Source: Sphingobacterium composti
Lineage (GTDB): Bacteria; Bacteroidota; Bacteroidia; Sphingobacteriales; Sphingobacteriaceae
Direction: 5' to 3'
NCBI RefSeq assembly: GCF_009829075.1
Contig: NZ_WUQZ01000005.1
Location: 62,001 to 126,000, forward strand
DNA length: 64,000 nt
Shown here piece after piece: positions 51,617-59,936 of the stretch (positions are counted from its first letter, which is position 1; each line of letters starts with the position of its first letter). Both the position numbers and the translations under genes were made by a program. Below the pieces are notes generated by a model. It searched no databases, had not been told where the DNA came from, and saw nothing but the letters and a program-made list of their open reading frames with translations.

Positions 51617-52702
51617 TTATGGCAACTTTTCTTGTTGCTTTTCCCAAGCGACAAGAAGAGTTGTCATCATACTGTAGCGCTCCAACCCTTCGGGCTGATT
51701 ATTGTGCTTTAAGTATTGATTATAAAAGATGCCAGAAACTTTATCTATCCAACCTCTATAGGACATCCAAAATTCCCGTTCAGCTTTGAAATCAGCCAAC
51801 ACCTTTGGTGATAATTTAGCTCTGTACTTTTCGAATAATTCTTTATTACCATATAAGGGATGCAACAAATACTCTACAGCAGAATAATATGCCGAATACT
51901 TATACCAGACATCTTCCTTATCTTTCAATGTCAAGAAAGCTATAAAATTACATTCATCCTCGAATCCTACGCCCATTTGATGTGTCAACTCATGTACTAC
52001 CACAAATGGAAAAGAAGGATTAGGTATGAGTTGATTGACCTGTACTTCCAAGGTAAACGGATTGAAGTAACCCGATACCGTAAAATACGAAGCAAGCTCA
52101 CTAGAAATTGGTTCTTTAGCGCGAACCTGTGTTTTACATAGATAATCCTTTAATAAAGTATCTTGCAGGACAATTTCTGTCAAATCACCTTTAACACCAT
52201 TTTTAGAATTACTATTAACATCCACTTTTTCACGAAGTTCATTCGCAATCGCAATGTATTTATCCAATACTTTAAGGTGATCTTCACGTGTTATTTTTGT
52301 GTTAGAAAAACCAAATTTATCAGCAAGGGGTTGTCTGAAATAACTCAACCCCCAATTGACTGTAAATAAGACATAAGTGGCTGATATTATAAATATTACA
52401 CGTGCTAAATTAAGTTTAGCATTATACCATTGTTTACGGAATAGTTCTCGAATTGCGAGGACTATAGTGTAAATCAAAACAATAGCAATTGTAGCATAAA
52501 AGATATCTCCTATACTAAACGGAATCCAAGAAAATAATATAATGTACAGGTACGAAATAGCTGGGTAAAACAGTTGTGCATAATACTGTTCTACCCAATT
52601 TGTATTAGTCTTTAGCAATTCTAAGAGCACAATGATAACCCAGCAAAAGCCAATGGTCAGATAGTACTTTCGGAGTATGATAGTTCTAACTTTGGGTTTC
52701 AT
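51617..52702 (-). CDS. DUF3810 membrane protein with HExxH metallopeptidase motif
   Basis: 361 residues from the ATG at 52702; starts further up would overlap the preceding gene by nearly 100 bases. Three N-terminal membrane helices (about 15-30, 50-62, 65-84) and one at about 105-120. The soluble part has a zinc-peptidase motif, FVVVHELTHQMGVGFEDECN, with HELTH near residue 237 and the third-ligand Glu in FEDE. DUF3810 is a Bacteroidota family annotated as unknown; the intact motif suggests an active membrane peptidase. The stop of the upstream gene overlaps its start by 17 bases. Confidence 0.8.
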   Translation of the reverse strand: MKPKVRTIILRKYYLTIGFCWVIIVLLELLKTNTNWVEQYYAQLFYPAISYLYIILFSWIPFSIGDIFYATIAIVLIYTIVLAIRELFRKQWYNAKLNLARVIFIISATYVLFTVNWGLSYFRQPLADKFGFSNTKITREDHLKVLDKYIAIANELREKVDVNSNSKNGVKGDLTEIVLQDTLLKDYLCKTQVRAKEPISSELASYFTVSGYFNPFTLEVQVNQLIPNPSFPFVVVHELTHQMGVGFEDECNFIAFLTLKDKEDVWYKYSAYYSAVEYLLHPLYGNKELFEKYRAKLSPKVLADFKAEREFWMSYRGWIDKVSGIFYNQYLKHNNQPEGLERYSMMTTLLVAWEKQQEKLP

Positions 52703-53747
52703 TTTCGTAATACAACTTGTAATAGTTTTTACCTTTATCTTCATCATAGCCCTGCTCCAGATATTCCCGCTTTCCATGCACATAGATGTGGAAATTCTTA
52801 TCCAACTTTATAACAGACTTGTACGAACTTGCCATTTTTTTAACTGCAGGGCTAGCTATTTCAAAATTTGCTTGAAAAGGCATATCAAACTCATCTTCAA
52901 AAGACTGTTTGTATTCATTAAACAAAGAAGCGGCTTGTGGATTCGCAATGACCTCCTCTTCAAATTCAGCACTGTCGAAAGTTTCTTTGCTTTTGAAATA
53001 GTTCATCGAACGATTCAACAAATCAATTTTATCTGCAGTTTCCAACTCAAAAACCTCGTCCAATTTCTCGTTAACAAAGTTCTTGTAGACTTTCATGAGA
53101 TTTCCAGTTTGCTGGAACGCATCATTACGTGATTTCAGTTTTAAGAAATTGTCCTTCCAATACACAGCCTCCGATTGGTTCGTTTGATCGACCACTAGTA
53201 CTTTAAAGCCTTCCTCACTTTCAGTATTGACAATGACTACACCTTTATCCAGTTTATTGATATTAATCGCCTCCTGCTCATAATTCAATTGAAAACCGCC
53301 TTGCTCAGGATACACTTTAAGGTATGCTTCTTTGTTTTCAGACTTAAAAATTCCCACTGCCGCATGGTCCTCTCCTTCCATTTGTACATTTTTCAATGAA
53401 ACAACATACACCTCACCTGACTTGATTTTCGGATGTTCCGAAACTTCGTACAAGTGTTTGGTCACTTGTTGTGAAAACTCGTGAAAGCTGATGTTTCCTT
53501 CAAAAAATTTCTTCGAGAAGTGATAGACTTCATTCAATTCCAATTCCTCATTTGGATGAAAAAAGCGATAAACTTCGGTCAACTTTGCAAAAGGTTTCAT
53601 AAAATATTGCATCAATAAATCGGGCAATATTTCGTCTCCAGCCAAATCAATTGGATTTTCGGACAATATATAAAACTCATCGTTGGCTTTGTTGCCTACA
53701 TGATGAATAGAAAGATTTTCAAACGTTGCGTCTTGATGAAAAAACAT
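52686..53747 (-). CDS. Nucleoid-associated protein, NdpA/YejK family
   Basis: 353 residues. MFFHQDATFENLSIHHVGNKA is the hallmark of NdpA/YejK (37-kDa) nucleoid-associated proteins, followed by DEILPDLLMQYFMKPF and VVSLKNVQMEGEDHAAVGIFK. These proteins were found in nucleoid fractions and bind DNA; their role is poorly known. A -7 box TATTTTTG with a TTTG 22 bases upstream lies in the 3' end of the HDAC gene. Start overlaps nothing; DUF3810 gene is translationally coupled downstream. Confidence 0.85.
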   Translation of the reverse strand: MFFHQDATFENLSIHHVGNKANDEFYILSENPIDLAGDEILPDLLMQYFMKPFAKLTEVYRFFHPNEELELNEVYHFSKKFFEGNISFHEFSQQVTKHLYEVSEHPKIKSGEVYVVSLKNVQMEGEDHAAVGIFKSENKEAYLKVYPEQGGFQLNYEQEAININKLDKGVVIVNTESEEGFKVLVVDQTNQSEAVYWKDNFLKLKSRNDAFQQTGNLMKVYKNFVNEKLDEVFELETADKIDLLNRSMNYFKSKETFDSAEFEEEVIANPQAASLFNEYKQSFEDEFDMPFQANFEIASPAVKKMASSYKSVIKLDKNFHIYVHGKREYLEQGYDEDKGKNYYKLYYENETQS

Positions 53748-53765
53748 AGATTAAAATTAAAGAAA

Positions 53766-53799
53766 CAAAAATATAAAAGTATTTTGGCTAAAAATCAAA
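53766..53799 (-). promoter_or_regulatory. Promoter for the nucleoid-protein gene, inside the HDAC 3' end
   Basis: On the minus strand TTTG (53796-53799) and TATTTTTG (53766-53773) are spaced by 22 bases, matching both promoter elements. The ATG follows at 53747. So the nucleoid-protein and DUF3810 genes may have their own promoter, besides read-through from the HDAC gene. Confidence 0.5.
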
Positions 53800-54693
53800 A
53801 ATATCAACAGCTGTTTTGTAGGTGGCCACATGTGCATCCACAATATCCTTAATATGAGTAGAATAACCTCCGCCCATCGATATTTGTATAGGAATCCTCA
53901 ATTGATGACATCTATTAATCACCAAATAATCACGCTGTTTACATCCTTCTTTCGAAACTTTTAGTTTACCTAATTTATCGGAAGAAAGAATATCTACGCC
54001 CGCTTGATAAAATACAAAATCAGGCTTTACACGTTCGAATAATTCGTCTAAATGACTAAGTAACAGACTCAAGTATTCTGTATCTGAAATTCCATCTTGA
54101 AGTTCTATGTCAAGATCAGATTTCTCTTTGATAAAAGGAAAATTCTTCGCACCATGCATGGAAAAGGTAAATACATCGGGATTATGTAGAAAGATATGTG
54201 CTGTTCCATTTCCTTGGTGGACATCAAGGTCAATGATCAATATTTTCTTTGCGAGACCTTTTGATAATAAATATTGCGAGGCAACTGCTTGATCATTCAT
54301 TAAGCAAAATCCTTCGCCGTAATCATGGCCTGCATGATGCGTGCCTCCTGCTGTATTGAACGAAATGCCGTATTCCATCGCATACAATGCAGATTGAATC
54401 GTGCCATCCAAAATATACCGTTCTCGCTCCACAAGCGATTGCGAAAGTGGAAATCCTATTCTGCGCACCATCTTCGCATCCAATGTCAAGTCAAATAGGT
54501 GTTGAACATATTCACGTTCATGACCTAAGCAGCAGGTTTCAAAATCCGCTAATTTTGGTTCGAAAAAACTATCCTTATCTACAATTCCTTCGTAAAGCAA
54601 TTGCGCGGGAATAAGCTCATATTTGACCATCGGAAAACGATGCCCTTCGCGTAAAGGGTGAATATATGCAGTATGATGGGCGATTTTTAGCAA
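53788..54693 (-). CDS. Class II histone-deacetylase-like amidohydrolase
   Basis: 301 residues of the HDAC/AcuC/AphA superfamily of zinc deacetylases. The catalytic His pair is in GGTHHAGHDYGEGFC (about 114-128), the zinc ligands in IIDLDVHQGNGTAH and FYQAGVDILSSD, and the Gly-Gly of SMGGGY near the end. The start is a TTG at 54693, since homologues begin LKIAHHTAYIHPLREGH and no ATG is near. Could deacetylate proteins, polyamines or acetoin; the target is unknown. The next gene downstream encodes a nucleoid-associated protein, so a DNA-bound target is possible but only inferred. Confidence 0.88.
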   Translation of the reverse strand: MLKIAHHTAYIHPLREGHRFPMVKYELIPAQLLYEGIVDKDSFFEPKLADFETCCLGHEREYVQHLFDLTLDAKMVRRIGFPLSQSLVERERYILDGTIQSALYAMEYGISFNTAGGTHHAGHDYGEGFCLMNDQAVASQYLLSKGLAKKILIIDLDVHQGNGTAHIFLHNPDVFTFSMHGAKNFPFIKEKSDLDIELQDGISDTEYLSLLLSHLDELFERVKPDFVFYQAGVDILSSDKLGKLKVSKEGCKQRDYLVINRCHQLRIPIQISMGGGYSTHIKDIVDAHVATYKTAVDIFDF

Positions 54694-54773
54694 AGTAAGT
54701 CTTTTTTAGCACACGAAAATACGAAGAACTAAATAATTCTTATCTTCGAAAAGTATAAACCTTACTTAAAAAA

Positions 54774-55436
54774 ATGGAAACACAAAAACCAATTCCTACA
54801 TTAAATGCAGAACAAATTCGTGTATTAGGCTCTTTACTAGAAAAGTCGAAAACAACACCCGAATATTATCCAATGACAATAAATGGATTGCAAACCGCTT
54901 GCAATCAAAAGACATCACGTAAGCCTGTGGTAAATTACGATGAGAGTACAATCGTGAGTACGTTGGATGGGTTGAAAAAAATTGGATTGATATCGACTGT
55001 AGTTGGTGGTGGCTCCAGAGTGACCAAATACAAACATAATATTGCAATACATTACCCATTAGTTCCTGCGGAATTGGCGATTTTGTGTCTATTGTTCTTG
55101 CGTGGACCTTTGACGGCTGGCGAAATAAATTCTAATTCTGGCAGATTGTATGAGTTTGATGATATTGAGGAAGTGCAGACGTATTTAAATAAACTGGCTG
55201 AGGAGGAAACGCCTTACATCAAGTTATTGCCTAAGAAGCCAGGTCAAAAAGAGGCTCGTTATGTCCATTTGTTCGCAGATTTTGATGAAGAAGATTATGA
55301 AAATTCTATCGTTTCAGCATCATCTAATAGTAACAGTGGTCAAGTTCAGCAATTGGAAGAACGTGTGGCTACGTTGGAAGCGGAACTTTCAAAACTTCGT
55401 GAAGAGTTTGATAACTTGCTTGCTCAATTAACATAA
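54774..55436 (+). CDS. DUF480 (YceH) protein
   Basis: 220 residues. LNAEQIRVLGSLLEKSKTTP and YPMTINGLQTACNQKTSRKP are the YceH/DUF480 signature, a tandem winged-helix domain (VNYDESTIVSTLDGLKKIGL), with a C-terminal coiled coil (QVQQLEERVATLEAELSKLR). Implicated as possible DNA-binding or envelope-related in other phyla, role not fixed. Starts at an ATG after a TATCTTCG box; divergent from the HDAC gene. Followed by the Ycf48-like gene 8 bases later. Confidence 0.88.
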   Translation: METQKPIPTLNAEQIRVLGSLLEKSKTTPEYYPMTINGLQTACNQKTSRKPVVNYDESTIVSTLDGLKKIGLISTVVGGGSRVTKYKHNIAIHYPLVPAELAILCLLFLRGPLTAGEINSNSGRLYEFDDIEEVQTYLNKLAEEETPYIKLLPKKPGQKEARYVHLFADFDEEDYENSIVSASSNSNSGQVQQLEERVATLEAELSKLREEFDNLLAQLT

Positions 55437-55444
55437 CACATATT

Positions 55445-56455
55445 ATGCTATCAAAAATCGTATCTATCGCCCTTTCTATTTTTATTGGAACACTGTGCTG
55501 TGCACAAACCTTTACACCACTCGTAGAGAATATTTCCGCTAGTTTTCGTGGCATGTCTACAGTAGGTAAGAAAATAGTTTGGGTCAGTGGTAGTAATGGA
55601 ACTGTAGGTTTTTCTAAAGATGAGGGGATAAATTGGCAATGGGTAAATCCTATAGGTTATGAAAAATACGATTTTCGGGATATCTATGCTTTTTCAGATA
55701 AAGAAGCTGTAATTATCAACGCTGGTTCACCAGCTGTTGTACTTCATACGACGAATGCAGGTAAAACTTGGGAGAAAGTGTATGAAAATAACCATCCCAA
55801 CATATTTCTAGATGATTTGGATTTTGTTGGCAAAAATGGTTTTATACTTGGTGATCCCATTGAAGGAAAATTCCAACTACTAAAAACCAGCAACAAAGGA
55901 AAAACTTGGACAGACGTCAGCAACGATTATTTCCTTATCGCAGATGAAGGTGAAGCTGCATTTGCAGCATCAGGATCGTCGATGAAACTATTTAAAGACC
56001 GTTTGTATATCGGAACAGGCGGGAAATATTCCAGTTTCTTCAATTACAATCCTAAAGGCTTACAAATAGACAAGTACGATGTGCCTATTTGGTCTGGTGA
56101 ATCTTCCACAGGGATTTTTGCTATTGACTTTTGGAATTTAAATACCGGAATTGCTGTCGGCGGAAATTACTTGGACGATAAAAACAACCAGAATAATATT
56201 TTACTAACTAAGGATGCTGGTTTGAGTTGGACTAAACCCAATACCCCAGTTTTGGGTTACCGTTCTGATGTGCTTTACATTACCGAAAATGTTGTGCTGG
56301 CAACCGGAACTTCCGGCACGGATATTTCGTATGATGGCGGTTACAATTGGAAAAATATCTCTACTCTTAGTTTTAATACGTTAGCAAAAAGCACGAATAA
56401 TAAAGTGATTTATTTAACAGGCTCTAAAGGTAATGTGTATAAATTGAAGTTATAA
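55445..56455 (+). CDS. Exported Ycf48/BNR-repeat beta-propeller protein
   Basis: 336 residues with a signal peptide (IVSIALSIFIGTLCCAQ). Repeats of the form GKTW and LSW (VVLHTTNAGKTWEKVYENNH, KTSNKGKTWTDVSNDY, LLTKDAGLSWTKPN, YDGGYNWKNI) form a BNR/Ycf48-like seven-bladed propeller. In plants and cyanobacteria Ycf48 assists photosystem II; in Bacteroidota such exported propellers have no assigned enzyme activity, some called oxidoreductase or glycosyl-hydrolase-like. Function unknown. 8 bases after the YceH gene. Confidence 0.75.
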   Translation: MLSKIVSIALSIFIGTLCCAQTFTPLVENISASFRGMSTVGKKIVWVSGSNGTVGFSKDEGINWQWVNPIGYEKYDFRDIYAFSDKEAVIINAGSPAVVLHTTNAGKTWEKVYENNHPNIFLDDLDFVGKNGFILGDPIEGKFQLLKTSNKGKTWTDVSNDYFLIADEGEAAFAASGSSMKLFKDRLYIGTGGKYSSFFNYNPKGLQIDKYDVPIWSGESSTGIFAIDFWNLNTGIAVGGNYLDDKNNQNNILLTKDAGLSWTKPNTPVLGYRSDVLYITENVVLATGTSGTDISYDGGYNWKNISTLSFNTLAKSTNNKVIYLTGSKGNVYKLKL

Positions 56456-56685
56456 ATTTTAAATTTACAATACGTCATTTGGAACGATAGAGAGAAAACT
56501 AAACCAAACAGAAGATTTCTATTGGTTGCTAGGCTTCAATTTACGGAAATTTAGCATCCAAAACAAGACTTTATATAACCAAAATTAAGCTCTTTAATTT
56601 CAAATGATTATAGATTTATTTGTTATTTTTAAATGTATTTGCTATTGTGTATATTTAAGAGTTAACTGACATTATAAACCTCAAA

Positions 56686-57683
56686 ATGAAGGAAACTCGG
56701 GTAGCAGAAAGGATACTTTCTGCAATAAACAAAAATGTTGCTGAAAAGAAATGGAAATGCATAATCGGAAATTGTAAAGAGAATGCAATAAACTCACATA
56801 TATATCAACAGAATGGAATACTTAACAATGTTGCAGAAAATGGGCACTTAATGGAAGTAAAACCAATAGATGTTTTTAAATGGCAAAATAAAAAATTTCA
56901 TGAAATTACAAATTTTAAAAGAATTGGAATTACACAAGCTTTTAGCTATCCGACTTTATGCAATCATCATGACACTTCAATTTTTTTAGATATTGAAAGA
57001 CATCCAATTAACCTAAATGATTACAGAAACCAAGTACTTTTTTTTTCTATCGGACACTTTTATCTGCAAAACGTAAGACACAAATTGTACTTGATAAAGA
57101 AACGAGGATTACAAAATCACAAATTTTAGCATCAAATTCTTACTGTAGACCAGTAATTAACATGTCGTTAAAGAATATTGGTGTGATAAATGATCTGCTT
57201 AACCGACATGACGCTGAAATCAGCAGATTTTCCACAGATATTTTAAATGATCATCAAAGTTTTACTATTATCAAGTTTGAGTATGATTTGGTCAAAGCTT
57301 ACGGCATGTCTATGAACTTTAGTCCTGAATCTCAAAATTTTGTTTACACAAATGTTTTTCCTTACGACGGTAAGACAATTGTTCTAGTCGGGAGTTTTAA
57401 CGAGAACATGGATTTGTGGACAAAACAGTACTTTGACACTTGGTGCAATCTATCAAGTAGAGATTTTGAAATTAAGTTAACAACATTTCTATCAAAGAAT
57501 AGTGAGAATTGGGGACTTTCGCCAAAAATTGTAGAAAACATAAAAGCTGAAGATTTGAATAAATTTCTTAGGCTAAAATCAGACATTGTAACAAAAGGAA
57601 TACTTTCTGATATAGAATTTATTTTGGATTTAGACTATAAGACGGATTATAATTTCTTTGCTGAAAACAATTACGGCTGCTAA
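56686..57683 (+). pseudogene. Cys/His-rich unknown protein (HNH-like layout), frameshifted in a T9 run
   Basis: The first part (ATG 56686) has KWKCIIGNCKENAINSH and YPTLCNHHDTSIF, giving a Cys-x4-Cys, Ser-His, Cys-x2-His-Asp layout that could hold a zinc or be HNH-like. It stops at 57129. After the run of nine T at 57038-57046, another frame continues YRTLLSAKRKTQIVLDKETR into the ORF from 57162 to 57683, so a protein of about 330 residues is split. A tenth T would restore it. The family appears in Bacteroidota as hypothetical, and the CxxC-SH pattern suggests nucleic-acid binding, but I cannot assign it. Confidence 0.65.
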
Positions 57684-57738
57684 CATCGGCAACCTTTTCG
57701 ATTTTCCACTTATTTCAATAGACTAATCAAAATATTCG

Positions 57739-57766
57739 ACCTCGTTTAAAGCTATATATACGAGGT
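57739..57766 (+). terminator. Terminator after the Cys/His-rich gene
   Basis: Arms ACCTCGT (57739-57745) and ACGAGGT (57760-57766), 14-base loop, followed by TTGTTGTTTT. Lies 55 bases past the stop. Confidence 0.6.
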
Positions 57767-57799
57767 TTGTTGTTTTATCAATGTATGATAATTGAATAA

Positions 57800-57835
57800 T
57801 TGGTTGGTAGATATTTCACTACGTTCAATATGACG
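57800..57835. repeat. Decayed copy of the GTCATTTCGACC-type repeat
   Basis: AGATATTTCACTACG and then TTCAATATGACG resemble the right arm of the repeat at 38284-38375. A further decayed left-arm copy (CGTCATTTGGAACGATAG) lies around 56472. Low similarity. Confidence 0.3.
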
Positions 57836-57869
57836 AAATTAACTAAGGGACAAAAGCTAATAAACAAAT

Positions 57870-57897
57870 AAGCCGTAACAAATCAATGCTACGACTT
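57870..57897 (-). terminator. Terminator of the oligoendopeptidase gene
   Basis: On the minus strand AAGTCGTA and TACGGCTT pair with one G-U and are followed by ATTTGTTTATT. Lies about 25 bases past the stop. Confidence 0.5.
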
Positions 57898-57920
57898 TTC
57901 TTTATATTTCTTTAAAAGGA

Positions 57921-59795
57921 TTATTTTCCTAATCTTGTTAAGATAGCTTCCATTTCTGAAATCACCTTATTGATTTTAGAGATAGTCAAATCAAAAGGTT
58001 CTTTTGAATTCATATCTACCCCAGCATCAACTAATAATTCTACAGGATATTTTGTGCTTCCTGAAGCCAAGAAATCCAAATACTTTTTACGGTCAGCAGC
58101 TGTACCATTCAACACTTTCTCCGACAATGCTGCCGAGGCTGTGTAAGATGTTGCGTATTGATACACGTAGAAATTGTAGTAGAAATGCGGAATGTAAGAC
58201 CATTCGGATTTTACATTATCATCTACGATACAGATACCTTTGTCGTGACCGTAATATTTACGCGTCAAGTCCAAATACATCTTATCAAAGTCTTCTCCTG
58301 TCAACGCCTCTCCTTTTCCAACTTTTTCGTGAATCATCAATTCAAATTCAGCAAATTGCGTCTGACGGTATAATGTACCTTTAGCACCCTCCAAATAGTT
58401 ACCTAAAATCGCTAAACGTGTTTTGTCGTCTTTGATTTGTTTTAACATATAGTCATTCAACAACTCTTCATTCAATGTAGATGCAACCTCTGCAACAAAA
58501 ATAGAATAATTAGAATTTGCAAAATGCTGTTTTTTATTTGTCAAATAAGAATGCATCGTATGCCCCAATTCGTGCGTCAATGTAGACATATCGTTGTATT
58601 TGCCGTTGTAATTCATCAAAATGTACGGATGCACATCGTAAGCTGAACCATTCGAATACGCACCAGAACGTTTGCCTTCATTTGGATACATATCAATCCA
58701 TCGCTCGTGAAAAGCTTTATACGACACGTCTATATATTCTTTTCCTAAAGGCTTTAAGGACTTAAGGATATTTTCAATAGACTCTTCGACAGTATATGAA
58801 AGATCTACTTTATCAACTAATGGAGCATATAAATCATAGTAATGAAGCTGATCCAAACCCATCATTCTTTTACGTAAATTCAGGTAACGGTGGAAAGTTT
58901 CCAAATTACTGTTTACATTTTTAACCAAATTATGGTACACATCGGTAGGAATATTACCTGCATCCAATGCACTTTCTAGCGTACTATTGTAGTTGCGTGC
59001 CTTAGCGTAGAAAGATGCGGATTTAAGATTGCCATACAATGTTGATCCTAATGTACGTTGGAATTCATTTAATTTTCCGAAATAAACCTCAAATGCTTTT
59101 TTACGCACATCACGGTTTTCACTTGCACGATACAATGAGAAATTAGCCGCATTTAATTTTACTTTTTTACCATCTACTTCAATATCACCATATGGAAATT
59201 CGGCATTCGAGAATGTGCTATAGATTTCAGCGGCATTACCTGCCATCAATGAAGAATAAGCCAATATCTTCTCTACTTCTTCCGAACCAGTATGCGCACG
59301 CTTGCGTAGTAAATCTGTTAAGTAAAATTTGAATGTAGAAAGACCTTTTTCTTTTTCAAAAAAGCTTTTCAGTTGCGTGTCCGTCAATGTCAATAACTCC
59401 GGCTCCATATATGAGGTCAACGCACCATATTGTGAGAAAAGTTGACTCATTTCTTGTTTCATACCAGCGTATTTAGTCACGCGGGTGTCTTGATCAGACA
59501 TCATGGATGCATAAGAGTATAATCTTGTCATTTCTTTGGAAATTTTCGTACTAAACTCTAAAGCTTCTAATAATGTAGACGCAGATTGGGTTAATTTTCC
59601 TTTATACTGCGCTGCCTTTTGCATCTCTTGTTGGATACGATCTTTCTCCGCTTTCCATGCGTCATCTGTTGCATATAAGTCCGTCAGGTTCCACTTGTAC
59701 TTGTCTGGCAGCTCATCTCTAACCTTCATTTGACTAAAAGCTACCGAAGTCGAAAATAACATTACAGCAGTCATTAATTTAGTTTTTTTAAGCAT
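57921..59795 (-). CDS. pepF: Oligoendopeptidase F, secreted M3 metallopeptidase
   Basis: 624 residues with a signal peptide (MTAVMLFSTSVAFSQ). LPDKYKWNLTDLYATDDAW is the PepF start; the zinc motif LTHELGHTMHSYL is near residue 407, with the downstream Glu in FVAEVASTLNEELL. Cleaves short peptides. The export signal is common in Bacteroidota members, unlike the cytosolic lactococcal PepF. Single gene. Confidence 0.93.
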   Translation of the reverse strand: MLKKTKLMTAVMLFSTSVAFSQMKVRDELPDKYKWNLTDLYATDDAWKAEKDRIQQEMQKAAQYKGKLTQSASTLLEALEFSTKISKEMTRLYSYASMMSDQDTRVTKYAGMKQEMSQLFSQYGALTSYMEPELLTLTDTQLKSFFEKEKGLSTFKFYLTDLLRKRAHTGSEEVEKILAYSSLMAGNAAEIYSTFSNAEFPYGDIEVDGKKVKLNAANFSLYRASENRDVRKKAFEVYFGKLNEFQRTLGSTLYGNLKSASFYAKARNYNSTLESALDAGNIPTDVYHNLVKNVNSNLETFHRYLNLRKRMMGLDQLHYYDLYAPLVDKVDLSYTVEESIENILKSLKPLGKEYIDVSYKAFHERWIDMYPNEGKRSGAYSNGSAYDVHPYILMNYNGKYNDMSTLTHELGHTMHSYLTNKKQHFANSNYSIFVAEVASTLNEELLNDYMLKQIKDDKTRLAILGNYLEGAKGTLYRQTQFAEFELMIHEKVGKGEALTGEDFDKMYLDLTRKYYGHDKGICIVDDNVKSEWSYIPHFYYNFYVYQYATSYTASAALSEKVLNGTAADRKKYLDFLASGSTKYPVELLVDAGVDMNSKEPFDLTISKINKVISEMEAILTRLGK

Positions 59796-59878
59796 ATCAT
59801 CTGTATTTTTTCAACTGCTAATTTAAAAAAAAAGATTTTGTATTGGAGTTAATTAATTGAGGTCTCACAATAAACAGA

Positions 59879-59908
59879 AAAACTCTAGAATACTTATTCT
59901 AGAGTTTT
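59879..59908. terminator. Bidirectional terminator between pepF and the phosphoesterase
   Basis: Perfect 14-base arms AAAACTCTAGAATA and TATTCTAGAGTTTT with a 2-base loop. T-rich on both sides. Serves the phosphoesterase gene, 29 bases from its stop. Confidence 0.8.
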
Positions 59909-59936
59909 AAGTTGATGTTTTGATATAGGTAGGTTA

